Shown here: one piece after another, positions 1 to 11,214 of the stretch
Position numbering within the stretch: the first letter of the stretch is position 1
How the letters are laid out: each line of letters begins with the position of its first letter
Source of the DNA: Cliona cf. orientalis
Lineage: Eukaryota > Porifera > Demospongiae > Clionaida > Clionaidae
Length of the DNA stretch: 64,000 nt
Direction of reading: 5' to 3'
NCBI GenBank assembly: GCA_963930775.1
Contig: OZ005694.1
Coordinates: 496,001-560,000, forward strand
Notes under the pieces: model-generated
What the model was told of the DNA's origin: nothing
Databases searched by the model: none
What the model saw: only the letters and a program-made list of their open reading frames with translations
Translations under genes and position numbers: made by a program

Positions 1-355
1 AAAGTAAGATCTATAAGAGAGAATTGGTGCTAATTTACAAAACATTGTGCTAGATTTACAAAGCATAAGGTTTATGTCCATTAGCTGTGGAGAAATTAAC
101 TCAAAACTAATCAGAGGAAAGAGAATAATAATGAATTAGATTAGATTTTGCATTGGTCATTTATTATTTTTAGGCTCCTAATAATGGTTTCCTCGGCTAC
201 ACTGATTATAATCGATAATAGTATTACCTACTAAGAGCAGTGGTGAATCCTTATTATAGTAATATTTAGAGTGATAGGCTGGGAAGCCCTTACAACAAAT
301 TTGAACAAACGTGCAAGTAAAAAGAATAGAAACAGAGTTGGTTCCCAACATAATA
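1..355. repeat. Dispersed repeat, copy A
   Basis: This stretch aligns base by base with 39764-40165 in the same orientation, starting at a shared 'agagagaattggtgctaatt' and continuing through 'cagaggaaag' and 'ggtttcctc' to 'ttggttccc'. The copies differ by many substitutions and small indels, so this is an old interspersed repeat. No terminal inverted repeats or coding potential are visible; its left end may lie outside the window. Confidence 0.75.
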
Positions 356-985
356 ATATTAATATCCTTGATGCTAATAATGAGGTATACCCTATCTCTG
401 CATTGAAGGGTAAGTATAGGTCGTATGTAGACTACCAATCTGTAGGCAAAAACTGATGCCGAAAACGTTTAAGTGGTTGGGCCACCACTTAGTGTGCACT
501 AAGGCCTCTGAACATCGTTTGAGTCAACTTTAGCTGGGCCAGGAGAAGCATTTAAGGATAGAAGAAGGTTAGAAAGATTAGAAGTCTATAACTATTTTAT
601 GCTAATTAATTATTCGTGAAACGGTATCCATTAATCTTCAAATAATTTGAGTATTTCCAATTCCTCATTCCAATTACAAACTAACAGTTTACCCTGCGTA
701 AAACACTTCCGATAAATTTGATTCATTATTGAGAGCTAGTTTTGTTCGTTGGCTCTTTCGTAGATATTGAATGACATGTGAACATTGTTTAATCCGTGGG
801 GCTCCCAAGGCTTCCATACAGCTATGCATACAAATATTGTGATTGCAGCACAACAGGGTTATAGGAGAAAATCAAGGATTGAGACAAACTGAAGCTTCAT
901 AGTGATATTAGGAAAGAGATGGTAGTACTAGAATAGGATGAGACTATCAGTTACCATGATACACCATAATTATTATGAATTAAGG
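356..985. other. No gene seen
   Basis: AT-rich sequence without a convincing open frame or exon. There is a short inverted motif around 474-505 (ccaccactta / taagtggtgg type) but nothing that identifies a gene or element. Confidence 0.5.
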
Positions 986-1165
986 AAATCGAACAGTAAC
1001 AAAAATTGAAGGAAAAAGTAGGGATGACAGTGCCGAAAGTCACAAATAAGAATTGTAATAAAAATTGCATACATCCCTATGCTTGCTTTTTGAGTAGATA
1101 TATAGGGCGCAGGAACCAACCCCTCACAAATCAAATATAGGAATTTCTCCCACATACAGAGTCAA
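986..1165. repeat. Dispersed repeat related to 47958-48150
   Basis: Shares 'aaaattgaagga', 'agtagggatg', 'acatccctacgcttgctttt'-type blocks in the same order with 47958-48150. The minus strand of both copies reads QKAS-(I/V)-GMY, but neither gives a longer conserved protein, so I treat it as a non-coding or decayed repeat. Confidence 0.6.
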
Positions 1166-1688
1166 AAAGACTGAAAGGATAGCATCAACATACTGAATTA
1201 ACATATTGAATCAGAAGTATCCGCTTTTCCAAATTGGAGTCAATATCAATGATAATACATGTACAATAATAGAGAAAAGCAAGCGTAAGGATATTGAGTG
1301 CATATTATTATCCCTGAACTGTGAATGAAACAATGTGCAGTATATATTGCACACACTAGTATCATCACTGAGCTGGGGTAAATTAGTGTCCCATAACTAT
1401 AAACCAGCTAGCCATCATTCCATACAACTTAAAATTAACAAAACACTGAGATAATTACATCATCAACAATATTACTAGTGTGATGTAATTCATCATGGAG
1501 ACGAGCGTTCGCTACGCGCTTGCGTAGTATGCGCAATGGAAGCAGATGTGCATGCGCAGTAGCAGAGGTAGTACGCACGCCTCAGGCTGCTGGTCACGTT
1601 TTGGGTTGAAAGGTGATCGTGAGCAGGTCCTTTTAATCTCTTTGTTCTTTGTGAGCATGCTTGTCAGTTGTGAGTCCTAAGTAGAGCT
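1166..1688. other. No gene seen; CpG-rich 5' flank of RPA-like gene
   Basis: AT-rich to about 1495, then a GC/CpG-richer block (1500-1600, with gcgcttgcg and catgcgcag motifs) immediately upstream of the RPA-like reading frame. This block could be its old promoter region, but no defined promoter element can be assigned. Confidence 0.35.
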
Positions 1689-2759
1689 ATGAGTTTGCTA
1701 GCAAGCAATAAGCTTGAGCCCATTGACAAGGCGACTGTGCACGGGATTGTAACCAGATTGTCTCCTGTGAAGGACAACAAGCGGAGTGAAAAGAAGTACT
1801 TTGAGTATAGGCTTGTCGATGATAAGAGCGTAGTTCAAGCAGTGTGCTTTCACAAGGAGCAACATAAGAAGATACTCGAGTTTGATGGTAAACCCGATAC
1901 TTTGGTAGATTATAAGATACAGAGAAAGAGGAAGGCTTATGCCTTTGGGAATGAAGGGAATATGGAGATGGTGGTGGAGAAATGAACCAAGATTGAATCA
2001 TCCAAGTTAGACATCACTGATAATCGGGATACTGTTGCTACTGATCCAAATTGTCAGAAGTGTCTGGTGTTGCAGTTGATCGAGTCAATGTTCAAGTCAA
2101 AATCGTGAAGGTGATGGCTAAGAGTGAGACTAAGGCATATAGGAAGGTATTAGTGTTTCAGAACATCCTGGTTTGTGATGACTGGATCGGGACGGCTGAT
2201 GATGTGGGAAGGTGATGTAGGGAAGGTGGCTGAAGGCAAGTCATATGCTGTGAACAATGGAAAGATGAAGTTGTATGAAGGTATGAAATATCTATCAGTG
2301 ACGAATGAAACAGGTGTTGACAAGATTGACAATTTAGGAGATGTGTCTGGTAGTAGTTCCCAGGTATTGGAAGAATACTCTATTTGTGGTGAAATTATCA
2401 GCTGTGCTAAAGTGACGCATTACCTTTCTTGTGGAATCTGTAAAAATGCCAAATTGACAGCTTTTCATCAGCAGATGATGGTGTTTGGTGTACTGAGTGT
2501 GAGTCCTATGTTGTGATGAGGCACTGTTCAAAGGAGGTGACTGTGAAGATCAATATTTTAGAGTTTGCTGACGAAAACCCACGTGAGATTTCGGTTCAGG
2601 CACTCACAGAGCATGTGATGGTTCTGTCAAACAAGACATAGGAAGAGTTAAGTGAAATGTCGAAAATGGATATATGCAAGGCAATTGTGGGTAAACAGCA
2701 GGTTGTAAAGGTTGATTTTGACAGTGGGATCGTGAGAAACCTGTCAATTGTTTCATGAG
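1689..2759 (+). pseudogene. RPA-like OB-fold single-strand DNA-binding protein, decayed
   Basis: The first block (1689-1985) reads as a replication protein A large-subunit-like OB fold (KLEPIDKATVHGIVTRLSPV, then YFEYRLVDD). The second block (about 2175-2516) reads GSGRLMMWEGDVGKVAEGKS, the second OB-fold signature, and is followed by a zinc-ribbon-like CGICKNAKLT ... CTECES that resembles the RPA1 C-terminal zinc finger. At least two frame changes and an in-frame stop (near 2638) separate the blocks, so it is not functional as it stands. RPA1-like proteins bind single-stranded DNA during replication; free-standing RPA-like genes are also carried by some Helitron transposons. It converges on the PIF1-like helicase remnant at 3129-4190, which fits a Helitron origin, but no HUH Rep domain is seen. 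A duplicated host RPA-like gene is the alternative. Confidence 0.6.
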
Positions 2760-3128
2760 GGGAGAATTTACTGAATGAGCATGATTCATGCATAATAAGC
2801 TGATCATTATGATATCATTTTCCTTGAGTTTTTTTGGGTTTTGTTATATTTATTCTCAGCTTTGGCAACCAGTACTTATCACCTATATCATTTTAATTTG
2901 TGATTTTCTCTGAATTTATTCAATCAGCATAATTAATAGCAATAGTAATATTGTATCATCATATCACTTGAATTTGTTGTTGGGTTTAATTTATATTCTT
3001 AATTTTGGCAATTAGTCTTATTTATTACATAATAATATGATTATGGTTGATTTGTACAATTATTAAATTTTTCTGATTTGCATAATTATTGAATTGTTAC
3101 TGTGAATGATCAAGTTGAGCAACCTAGC
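2760..3128. other. AT-rich spacer between RPA-like and helicase remnants
   Basis: Very AT-rich with tandemly similar blocks (tttgggttttgttatatttattctcagctttggcaacca and a second, related 'ttgggtttaatttatattcttaattttggcaat'), suggesting an old local duplication of about 125 bp. No coding potential. Confidence 0.4.
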
Positions 3129-4190
3129 CTAGCATCTTCTTGGCATCTCTCCTGAAAACGTACACTCTTGGATAGCATTGATAGTGAATGGTGTTTCAAA
3201 TACAAAGTCTTTAAGGTGGCGTACACGAGAACATGCTATAAATGTTAGACCAGTACAAAATTCCTTTTCACCAATTTCAATTACAGCTTTATCAAGAGTG
3301 AGCCCCTGGGATTTATGTATGGTTATCACCCATTAAAGCTTGAGTGGTAACAGTAGCCTTGAACATATTCCATTGGTGCTTGACCAAGTTCGAAGGATTG
3401 GGACAATAGATACTGTTCAATTGGGTAATGTTGGTCCAGAATGTGAATCAAAAGATTCCATGACTGCCGTTGGGAGGGCTGGAGGTCCAGCATTCTGGTG
3501 ACAGATGGCTCTTACAGTACCAATAGCACTGTTAACAAGATCAACATCTATCCACAAACAAGATGTTAACATTACTCTAGCATGTTGTGCAAGATGTACG
3601 AATGGTTGAAGGCCACCTGCATATTCTGTACTTGCTTTGTCAGCTGCTGATCCACTATGTACAGCCTTGATTTGTGCAATTGGACTATTACCTTGTCTAA
3701 GTTTGAAGAGATTGTATTGTACTGCATCATCAACTCGGAGATATGGGTGAATAGCATTCTCAAATGAGTTTAAGTCTGATACATGAGCAGCAGAGCGTGT
3801 CAAGAGGAGTTGCCAATCTTCAGTAGTGATCTGTCCATTTCTTAATCTCATTAAAATGTTTCGGAATATAATTTGTTCTGGCTGTTCACCTTGCTGTCTC
3901 ATAACTTGAGTGAGTACAACTGCTTGGTTGAAATATAAGTAAGCTGCTCGTCCAAGATCAGATAGTGCAGTCCTTGTCTCAGATAGAAAAAGAGGATGGT
4001 CCATGACAGGAGGCAATTGTCCAAAATCGCCAAAGAGTATACATGAACAGCCTCCGAAAACACAATTTGCATTTTGTGGGAATGCTTGTCTGAGCCTTTT
4101 GTCAATTTGACCAAACATTTTTCTGCCGACCATTGACATTTCATCAATGATGATGTATTTAACACCATTCATAGATAGAGTCGTGAAACA
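3129..4190 (-). pseudogene. PIF1-like DNA helicase, C-terminal part, broken
   Basis: On the minus strand the first block (4190 down to 3417) starts at Walker B, KYIIIDEMSM, followed by motif III GDFGQLPPV and a middle region with VMRQQGEQP. The end block (3329-3129) has the PIF1/RecD2 signature ITIHKSQGLTLDKAVIEIG and FIACSRVRHLKDFVF. The join between blocks has a frame change and a TAA inside the sequence LPLKL-stop-WVITIHKSQG. The N-terminal part with Walker A is missing because the sequence upstream (beyond about 4190) is Gypsy retrotransposon DNA. PIF1-family helicases unwind DNA 5' to 3'; Helitrons encode such a domain fused to a Rep nuclease. Helitron relic is therefore plausible, a host or other PIF1 copy is the alternative. 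Confidence 0.75.
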
Positions 4191-4191
4191 G

Positions 4192-5327
4192 CTGATCGTC
4201 CCCAAGAAACGGAGACCTAGTGTGCTACAGCAACTCCATTGTTCCTCGACAGCTGGTCACCTTGGAGTCGAAAAAAACTCTAGGAAAAGTACGGGAGCAA
4301 TTCTATTGGGTACCATGCAGCAAAGATATCAAAACCTTCTACAAGAATTGCGACCTATATGCTACCAGGCGGGGTCCAGCAAGGAAGATATGAGCCCCAC
4401 TAAGCCAGTACAACGTTGGAGCAACCATGGAGCAGCTGGCTATTGACATTCTTGGACCATTTCCGTAGAGCAAACAAGGCAACAAATACATCTTGATCGC
4501 AGCCGACTACTCCACTAAGTGGGTGGAAGCCTATCCTCTGGTGAACCAGGAGGTAGTCACAGTGGCTGAAGTTTTAATTCGAGAATTCATCAGCAGAATC
4601 GGAGTCCCTCTGATCCTGCACTCTGACCAGGGACGGAACTTTGAGAGTGCTGTGTTTTCAGAGATGTGCAAGCTACGAGTCACTAAAATCAGGATCCACC
4701 CACAGTCTGACAGTATGATGGAATGCTTTAACCGTACCCTTGAGGCTCAACTCTCAAAATTTGTTGAGGATCACCGACAAGACCGGGATCTCCTACTGCC
4801 ACTGCTACTGATGGCTTGCAGGACTGCTGTCTATGAAGGTACAGGCTGCACACTGGCTAGTCTCATGCTGGGCCGGGATCTGCGGTTGCCTATTGACCTC
4901 CTTTTCAGGCGCCCCGAGGTGCTCGAGTTTGCACGCACCAATCTGAAAGTGGCTTCTGACGGAAGGAAGGAGATGTAAGACTCCATGGCCGAGGATACTC
5001 CCCTAGAGAAAGGAGAGCCAGTGTGGGTCTACATTCCGCAACGGAAGAAGGGGATCTCGCCAAAACTGATGCGTTCCTGAAAAGGCCCCTACCTTGGTCA
5101 TCAAAAGGATCAATGACTTGGTCTACCGTGTGCAACTCGCAGATTGTGGCGGTACACTAGCCTGTCTCCTCCAACCCTGCTAAAAGGCCAAGATGGTGTA
5201 GGGTGTAGAGGGAGATGTCTCTAGCTCCTGACAAACCACTGCAGCTCCGAAGGTCTAATCGCCAGAGGAAGCCTCCTGAGAGAGTGTGTGATGCCTGCCC
5301 GAGACGTGCAGAACAAGGAGGAGGATA
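4192..5327 (+). pseudogene. Ty3/Gypsy retrotransposon integrase region (5'-truncated)
   Basis: The reading frame begins with the end of RNase H and the integrase zinc-binding region (QLIVPKKRRPSVLQQLH, AGHLGVEK). Next comes the catalytic core: IAADYSTKWVEAYP gives the first D, HSDQGRNFES the second D, and SDSMMECFNRTL the E, where the usual pattern is S-D-G-M-V-E-R-F-N-R. The C-terminal chromodomain-like/GPY region follows (KGEPVWVYIPQRKKG, KGPYLV). Frame changes occur near 4280-4440, a TAG precedes the core (about 4467) and more stops follow 4978, so it is dead. Upstream pol and gag and the 5' LTR are absent; the truncation point lies against the PIF1 helicase fragment. Confidence 0.85.
5314..5327 (+). 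other. Polypurine tract of Gypsy element
   Basis: aaggaggaggatag lies directly before the LTR start, the position where plus-strand DNA synthesis is primed in LTR retrotransposons. Confidence 0.6.
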
Positions 5328-5328
5328 G

Positions 5329-5563
5329 TGTTATGGGAAGCGCAGATATTATGACTGCTATCATTAGTTACCAATTCATTGATTAATTATTCACACATGT
5401 CAATGCACTAGTTGTGTCTGTGTGTCTGTCACCCCTTACAATTACTGGGCTCCATAAAAGCCCCCGACATGTATTCAATTCAGTATAAGAGAGAAAGAAA
5501 CATAATCTCCTAAGCTCTGCAACTGGCTAACTCTACACGAGCCTAGCAACGCAAACTGTAACA
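5329..5563 (+). mobile_element. 3' LTR of the Gypsy element
   Basis: Starts TGTTATGGG and ends CTGTAACA, giving the short inverted TGTTA/TAACA termini of an LTR. It follows the polypurine tract. It contains a TATA-like ccataaaagcc at about 5451, consistent with a U3/R promoter. Length 235 bp. The 5' LTR is not in the window, so similarity of the pair cannot be used for dating. Confidence 0.75.
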
Positions 5564-7253
5564 CTATGATAAAGCTAATCATGAAAATAAGGGAACAATC
5601 AGTATACGGAGAAAGAAGTAATGTGATTTCTACATGAAAATATAAATCACAAGTCTAGGCCATGTAATGAACATCAGGGTTGCTCTAGTGTGCATTTATA
5701 GTGACTAGGAACAACACAGCTATAAGTCAACAATGACCAACTAAAAATTTAATAGTACATGCTGGAGTCAATACAAATATGGACAATTTGCATTATAAAA
5801 TTAATGCAAGGCGGGAAAAAAACCAGAGGACATTAACTCTATATAGAATGGGAATCAGGTCTATCAAAGCACATTGACAAAGGTAAGGCAATTAAATAAT
5901 TCTAGCATTAGAGACATTGCTAATAATTAAGTAGACATACACAATGTACTCTCATTCCGCCTATACACTATCTATCTGCACAACAATGATCAGCCATACC
6001 ATCATGTACTTCTAAAATATTATTATCGAGAGCACACAGTTACTACAATAGCTTTCCATACATTTCCCACAATTTCTTTGAGACCTGATACACTCTAGGC
6101 CTACAGTGGCATTGATACACTAGTAAACTTTGATGGGAGCAATCAAGAGAGCCAATTATTTGTGACCATTCCCGTGTCAACTTGAAACTTGTCAGGAAAC
6201 TTGTCAGAGGTTATGTGCTTTGGATCACCCGGTAAAGGCTATATAGAGGTGGCAGAAACTTGTTTTGAAGAGGCTGCTATCACTGATACACGGCCCGCTC
6301 AGTGCTGCGTGCACTCATGAGCCAGCACTGTATACTCGCTTGTGGTAGATTGTTGATAACATTTCAGAGTACTAATTAATTTTAGGATGTCTTAGCATAG
6401 ACTGTTTGCAAAAACAAACTCTGGTCACATTTTAACGCCGGTTTAAGTTTGAATCTGTTTTTCGAGAGCCATGAAGAAGCTTGTGCTTGTATTTGAGCAT
6501 GTACGGCGCTAGAGAGTTCTAGTTTATTTCTTAGCTATGTGATCATTTAATAAGCCTAGGCTAGTATGATGGAGCAGTGATTATGAGGGGGAGTCAACTA
6601 CACACATGATGGCATCACACTAATTAGCAACACTAGATAGAAACATCACCGTTTTTATGCCTCCTGTACCTGACGAGTTTAGTCTTCTCTATCAAAATTA
6701 AATTTTGGTTGCTATTCTAGTTCAAGAATTTAGGCAGTTTTTCAGATCATTGACATCGGCTGGGCCACGTATTTTACACAAGTGATCAGTATAGGGCTTT
6801 CATATTCACAGTACAGCAATAGTATTCAGAATGACTTGGCTCTTTACTAATCACAATATTGCAAAATACAATGATAGTTATGAATGGAAGAGGGGAAGAT
6901 ATGGCCACAGAGTTGTTGCTACCCATCCACCTTTGGGTATCGTTCATAGCACTCAGTAATAATTGGTGTAAAGTTATTGCTCAGCCTTAGCATAAGGGAA
7001 ATAAATTATAATAATTAATAATTATGTATTTTATTGTTATAATATAGTGAATGGACTCAGTATATAATTAGTATATTGTTATGCATGCAACTCAAGGTTT
7101 CATGAATTACCTATACTGATGATAACTTGAACTCACCCGGGCTAGTGCTACATCATCAAATGAAGTACCCATCTGATATAATAATCTATAGCTTAGGCAT
7201 GGACAAAGGCAGGAAAAGTAATCAGTTATCAGAAATACAATTGCTACAAATTA
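5564..7253. other. No gene seen (1.7 kb)
   Basis: AT-rich sequence on both strands without a supported exon, transposase fragment or clear inverted repeat. Only short low-complexity blocks such as the AT-rich stretch at 7000-7075 are visible. Confidence 0.45.
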
Positions 7254-7257
7254 TTAA

Positions 7258-7669
7258 AGGCATTGTGTCATGCTATAAGCGCTGATTGCCTGCTAATTGA
7301 AGCCGCACGCGCCCACGCGGTAAATGAACATTGGGCGTGCCGGATGGCTGATAAGTTCGCGTGTACATTCAAATCTGTCCGCTGAGGCTCGCTCTGCTGG
7401 GCGTTCGACTTTCTAGGCGTCGTGTAGGCTCTCGATCCTATACTTATCAGTTTTCTTACTCTTTAGCTGTCCATAACCGAAGATTGCAGGCTTCTCAACT
7501 CGACCGTCGCGAACGTCTTTTGCGCTGCACGTGTTCGATCTCCGCGTATTTCCGTGGACTATACCGTGATATTTGGCGCGCCCGTACTTCCTGTGCCCAC
7601 TTTAATTGAATTTTTGAACTAATGAGCTCATTAAGAAGCAATTAGGCCTTATGTATGGACACAATGCCT
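7258..7669. mobile_element. TTAA-flanked MITE (piggyBac-type target), copy 1
   Basis: Flanked by TTAA at 7254-7257 and 7670-7673. Termini are AGGCATTGTGTCATGC and, on the other end, GGACACAATGCCT, a 12-bp inverted repeat AGGCATTGTGTC. The GC-rich interior has no transposase. TTAA duplication is diagnostic of piggyBac-type transposition. The same termini occur at 24633-25147. The TIR differs from that of the neighbouring piggyBac element (CCCTTTAGGGCCGA), so it was probably mobilised by another piggyBac lineage. Confidence 0.8.
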
Positions 7670-7673
7670 TTAA

Positions 7674-8232
7674 TAAGCATGAAAGGGATCTACACTATTT
7701 AGAGACCCAAAGGCCCGAGGCTGTAGCATCCTGAGCGCAGTGAAACCATGGAATGTGGCTAGCTCAGCTCGAGTCTAGGATGCATGTGTACAATGGATTA
7801 ATTACTATGGGTGTGGCTAGACCAACCATGTATACCAAGTAAGCTTACTGTGTGCCACAGCACTAAAGTACTTAGAAACCTGCAGGCAGGGTTGTCTGAA
7901 TCATCATTTTGACCAATCAAATTGGCAATATTTATTATGACCATGATATTATTCACATGGTTACTTTTCTGTTAGTTGTAGGTTGCTACTAGCTTGGTGT
8001 TCAGAGTCTGTGGCAGAAGAGAAGATCTGTAAAGCTCGTCATACTGTACGGTACTATGGGGAACAGTAGGACTGCAATCAAAACAGCTGCATATTGAGCC
8101 CCAGCTCTGTTTGCATGGATTCTCTCCATAGCATTAGTTAGGCTGGATATGGTAGGAACCAAAATTAGTGTCGAGCTTTAGTGCCGTGGTACATGTATGT
8201 TGATTTAGTCCAAGTACAGCTTTAGTAATTTG
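7674..8232. other. No gene seen
   Basis: Contains no recognisable coding sequence or repeat boundary; it separates two TTAA elements by about 560 bp. Confidence 0.4.
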
Positions 8233-8523
8233 TTAACCCTTTAGGGCCGACGTGAACGCGTGAAATATTGCGCCACGCCCGACTTTTTTTTACAACACGC
8301 GGGTCAATGAACTGAGGGGTGAAGTTCATGTTTACTGATGCTTGAACTTCTCAAACGATCGACTATCAAAGAAATTCGACTTGTCACGATACTTCTACGA
8401 TGTCTGTAGTATCTCATCAGCGGTCCTGATCATTGTCAACTTCGGAACAACGCAAGGTAAGGCTAAATTAATTCATGCATGAATAATTAGCTTAGCGTTC
8501 CTTGGTAAGTATGAGCTCTCTAA

Positions 8524-8616
8524 GCTTTTCACTCGCGGCTACCTCTTCATAAGCGCTTCTAGCGTCACTAGTAGAAGCGCTTAGCTTTAGAGAAGAGGTA
8601 GCCTCGAGCGAAAAGC
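8524..8616. repeat. Imperfect palindrome inside the piggyBac element
   Basis: gcttttcactcgcggctacc...agcgcttcta is followed by its reverse complement tagaagcgct...ggtagcctcgagcgaaaagc. The arms are about 40 bp around a short loop. A related 'gctagcctcgagcgaagtgag' motif recurs at about 10755. It could be a subterminal transposase-binding repeat or a small nested foldback insertion. Confidence 0.6.
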
Positions 8617-8762
8617 CTAGGGAGATGCTACCATTATGTGGGCTTACCATGCTTCGAGATTGATTGAACTTGTATGCATGTAACAGACACAAGGAATTAG
8701 TGTTCACTACTCTTACATGATATACATATATGCATGACTTATTATAGTTGCCTAAGCAATGT

Positions 8763-10254
8763 CTACTGCTGATGCCAGAGTCTGAAACAGTCACTACCAT
8801 CATTTCTTCCTGTGAGACAGAGCGGAGGGTTGCCTTCACATTCAGCACAAACCCATACCGTGTGGTTCCTACGTGGAGGGGACCGTACTTGCCTGCAGTA
8901 AACACACCGTACACTACTGCTGGAATGTGTTGGTAAGTGAGCTGTTTGAGAGTTAGGGTTGGGGTTGGAGGTGGGGCAAGGGCGTTTACGGGGTCGGCCT
9001 ATTCGTTTCCTTGATTTGTAGGTGCCAATCAACTGCTCGGCTAAAACTGCTTGAGGGTCATAGGAGTACCTGTCCTGACATCGAAGGAGTATAGGATGTA
9101 GGCATTTGTTGTGGAGACGTCAAACAAGAACCAGAATATGTACTTATAATTCTTGGTGCATTTCAAGTGTACATGGTAGTACCCTCGTAGTTGATCTCCC
9201 AAATCAACACCCCCCATGTATTGGTTGTACAAAGCTACACACAGAGGACACTCAACTGCTATCCTTGTTCCATCCTTCTGTCGTCTATTGACAGAGGTAG
9301 TGTCAGTGGGACTAGCTAGCGTTAACACCATATTGACCACCTTGTTGTCTTTCCAGGCAGTCGCTACAAGGTTACCACACTGACGGAAGCAGAACTGACC
9401 ACGATTGAACCGCTTTGCCTCATCACTAATCTCAGAGGGATAACCCTTGCGATTGGTGCGGACTGTGCCACAAGCATACGTACCATCTTCAAAAAGTTTC
9501 GAGAGCAGGCTGATGGATGAGAAATAATTGTCAAAGTACAGGTGGTGATGTCTTCCTTTGATGGACTCGGCTAATGTAAGTACAACTTTTTCCCCAAGCC
9601 CTGTCTCTCTATCACCACATGCACCTGTATAGACGTTGAAGTCATACATGTACCCGTTCAAAGCGTCGGCCATTGCCCACACTTTGAAACCACGTTTTAC
9701 TGGTTTTAGTGGTAGATATTGCTTCATGGAAGACCGATCTTTGAACGGGATCATGGCTTTATCAATACTCACTTGACAGTGAGGGTAATAGGCACTTTGA
9801 AAATTGTGCTTGAGGGCAGAAATGATGGGGTCTACTTTTTGCAGCCTAGAGAATCCCTCCTCTCCTCTCGCTGGCAGGGTATCATTATCGGCAAAGTGTA
9901 GATAACCAGTTATCTGCTCGAACCGATCCCTAGTTATCCTATCAGCGATAGGAGAGTAGTGCAATAACTCGTTGGTGGACCAGTAATCCCTGATTTCTGG
10001 TAGCTTGTTTACACCCATTAGTATCATGAAGCCCAGGTATGCTTTGATTTCTTCAGCGTTGGTTGATCACTCCTTTTCTGTACCTCGAAGTGCTTGCGTA
10101 GCATATCTGTTTGTCTCATCCACAATTAGGCTTATCAGACTGTCATCAAAAAACAGTGAAAAAAGGCCCAAGGGATCCTGAGGTAGAGGCACTTGTGGAC
10201 CTGCCTGTTGTGAGCTCTCGGTAACAACAACAGGACTTGCTTGTGTTAACCACT
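8763..10254 (-). pseudogene. piggyBac transposase (PGBD4-like), one stop and one frameshift
   Basis: DDE_Tnp_1_7 family cut-and-paste transposase acting at TTAA sites. In the main block the three catalytic aspartates are visible: SIDKAMIPFKDRSS, LYFDNYFSS and YNQYMGGVDLGDQL. The C-terminal cysteine-rich zinc domain (RCVYCRQ, VCAECEGNPPLC, CFRLWHQQ) lies in a different frame (8763 to about 9060), so a frameshift sits near 9045-9062. Upstream, the frame continues past the ATG at 10027 through a TGA (10067-10069, probably from Trp) back to an apparent splice acceptor at 10254 (ttccaattacag|agtgg). The N-terminal exon was not identified. Two lesions in an otherwise well preserved gene suggest recent inactivation. 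Confidence 0.92.
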
Positions 10255-11197
10255 CTGTAATTGGAAATTACTGCATATATAGTTTACTCTATTCTCTTAC
10301 ACACAGAATTCTTACGGATTGTTGCCGGTATGTGGCCACTATTTGACTGTTATGCTTGTGTGTCGTTCGGAGCTAAAAAGGTGATAGCGATAATCGTAGT
10401 TATTCTGATGTTCACTGTTGTGTCCTATCCCTAGCCTATCTTTTTACACACACTTATTATATATATACAACGAAAAATATTTTTCAGAGCGACAATTTTC
10501 TTATATAGTCCGTGTCATTACATGAGGGCATGGATACGCGTCTTTAATGCGCCCGGTTGCTATGAACACACGGCGCGGGCAGAGAGAAGTCCGCACTACT
10601 AGGCTCAGGATTGGTCAGAGCTGTAGGGCCGTGTGCACAAAGTAGAGTGCCTCGGGCCATAGCTACAGCTAGAGATGCATTGTCGAACGATCGGCGCGAA
10701 AGCACCGCGCGTTTCGAGAGGCCTGCTAAGCAGGCGTTGGCGCTAGCCACCGAGCTAGCCTCGAGCGAAGTGAGAGGCGAGGTCTTTTCTTTATCATACC
10801 TGTCAGTAGTACGGTAGCAACGTCGAGCAGAGCGAGAACGTCGCCATTGCACACGTACACTTAGTTGCTATGCGGGGTGTGGCCTCGGCAACCGCTTCCA
10901 TCTGCGCATGCGCACGGCACTAATGCCCATGCAGGCAGGATACTATTTGTCTATATTTTGTGAGCATGTACTATTAAAAGATGATCACCACATTATCCCA
11001 TGATTGTGATATTAAACATACTTATGGCAGCTGCTACTTTACCGCTAACGCGTAGGCAGCCAATCGCGCTATCAAAGAACGAGATCGAGTGGGCGTTCAT
11101 GCAAGTAAGGAGGGGTGTAACTGAGAAGTAACTTAATGCGCACGCGCGGCGGATATTTCCGCTCTCGTCATTTAGCGCGCGCGGATATATCCGCTTT
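10255..11197. other. piggyBac 5' region, no exon identified
   Basis: Lies between the first recognisable transposase exon and the right TIR. It contains CpG-rich DNA (10530-10920). Apparent open frames here on both strands lack family similarity, and I attribute them to base composition. The promoter and first exon of the transposase should be here. Confidence 0.4.
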
Positions 11198-11214
11198 CGG
11201 CCCTAAAGGGTTAA

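Larger units (their letters stand above)
8237..11210 (-). mobile_element. piggyBac DNA transposon (2974 bp), transposase inactivated
   Basis: Flanked by TTAA at 8233-8236 and 11211-11214. Its termini CCCTTTAGGGCCGA and TCGGCCCTAAAGGG form a perfect 14-bp inverted repeat. The minus strand carries the transposase gene (8763-10254). The right 1 kb is CpG-rich and probably held the promoter and 5' exon. The target site, TIRs and gene all agree on a full-length insertion that has decayed by point mutations rather than deletion. Confidence 0.92.

Noticed and set aside
10544..10852. 102-codon minus-strand frame in the right part of the piggyBac
   Set aside because: CpG-rich sequence open on both strands; it does not resemble a piggyBac N-terminus.
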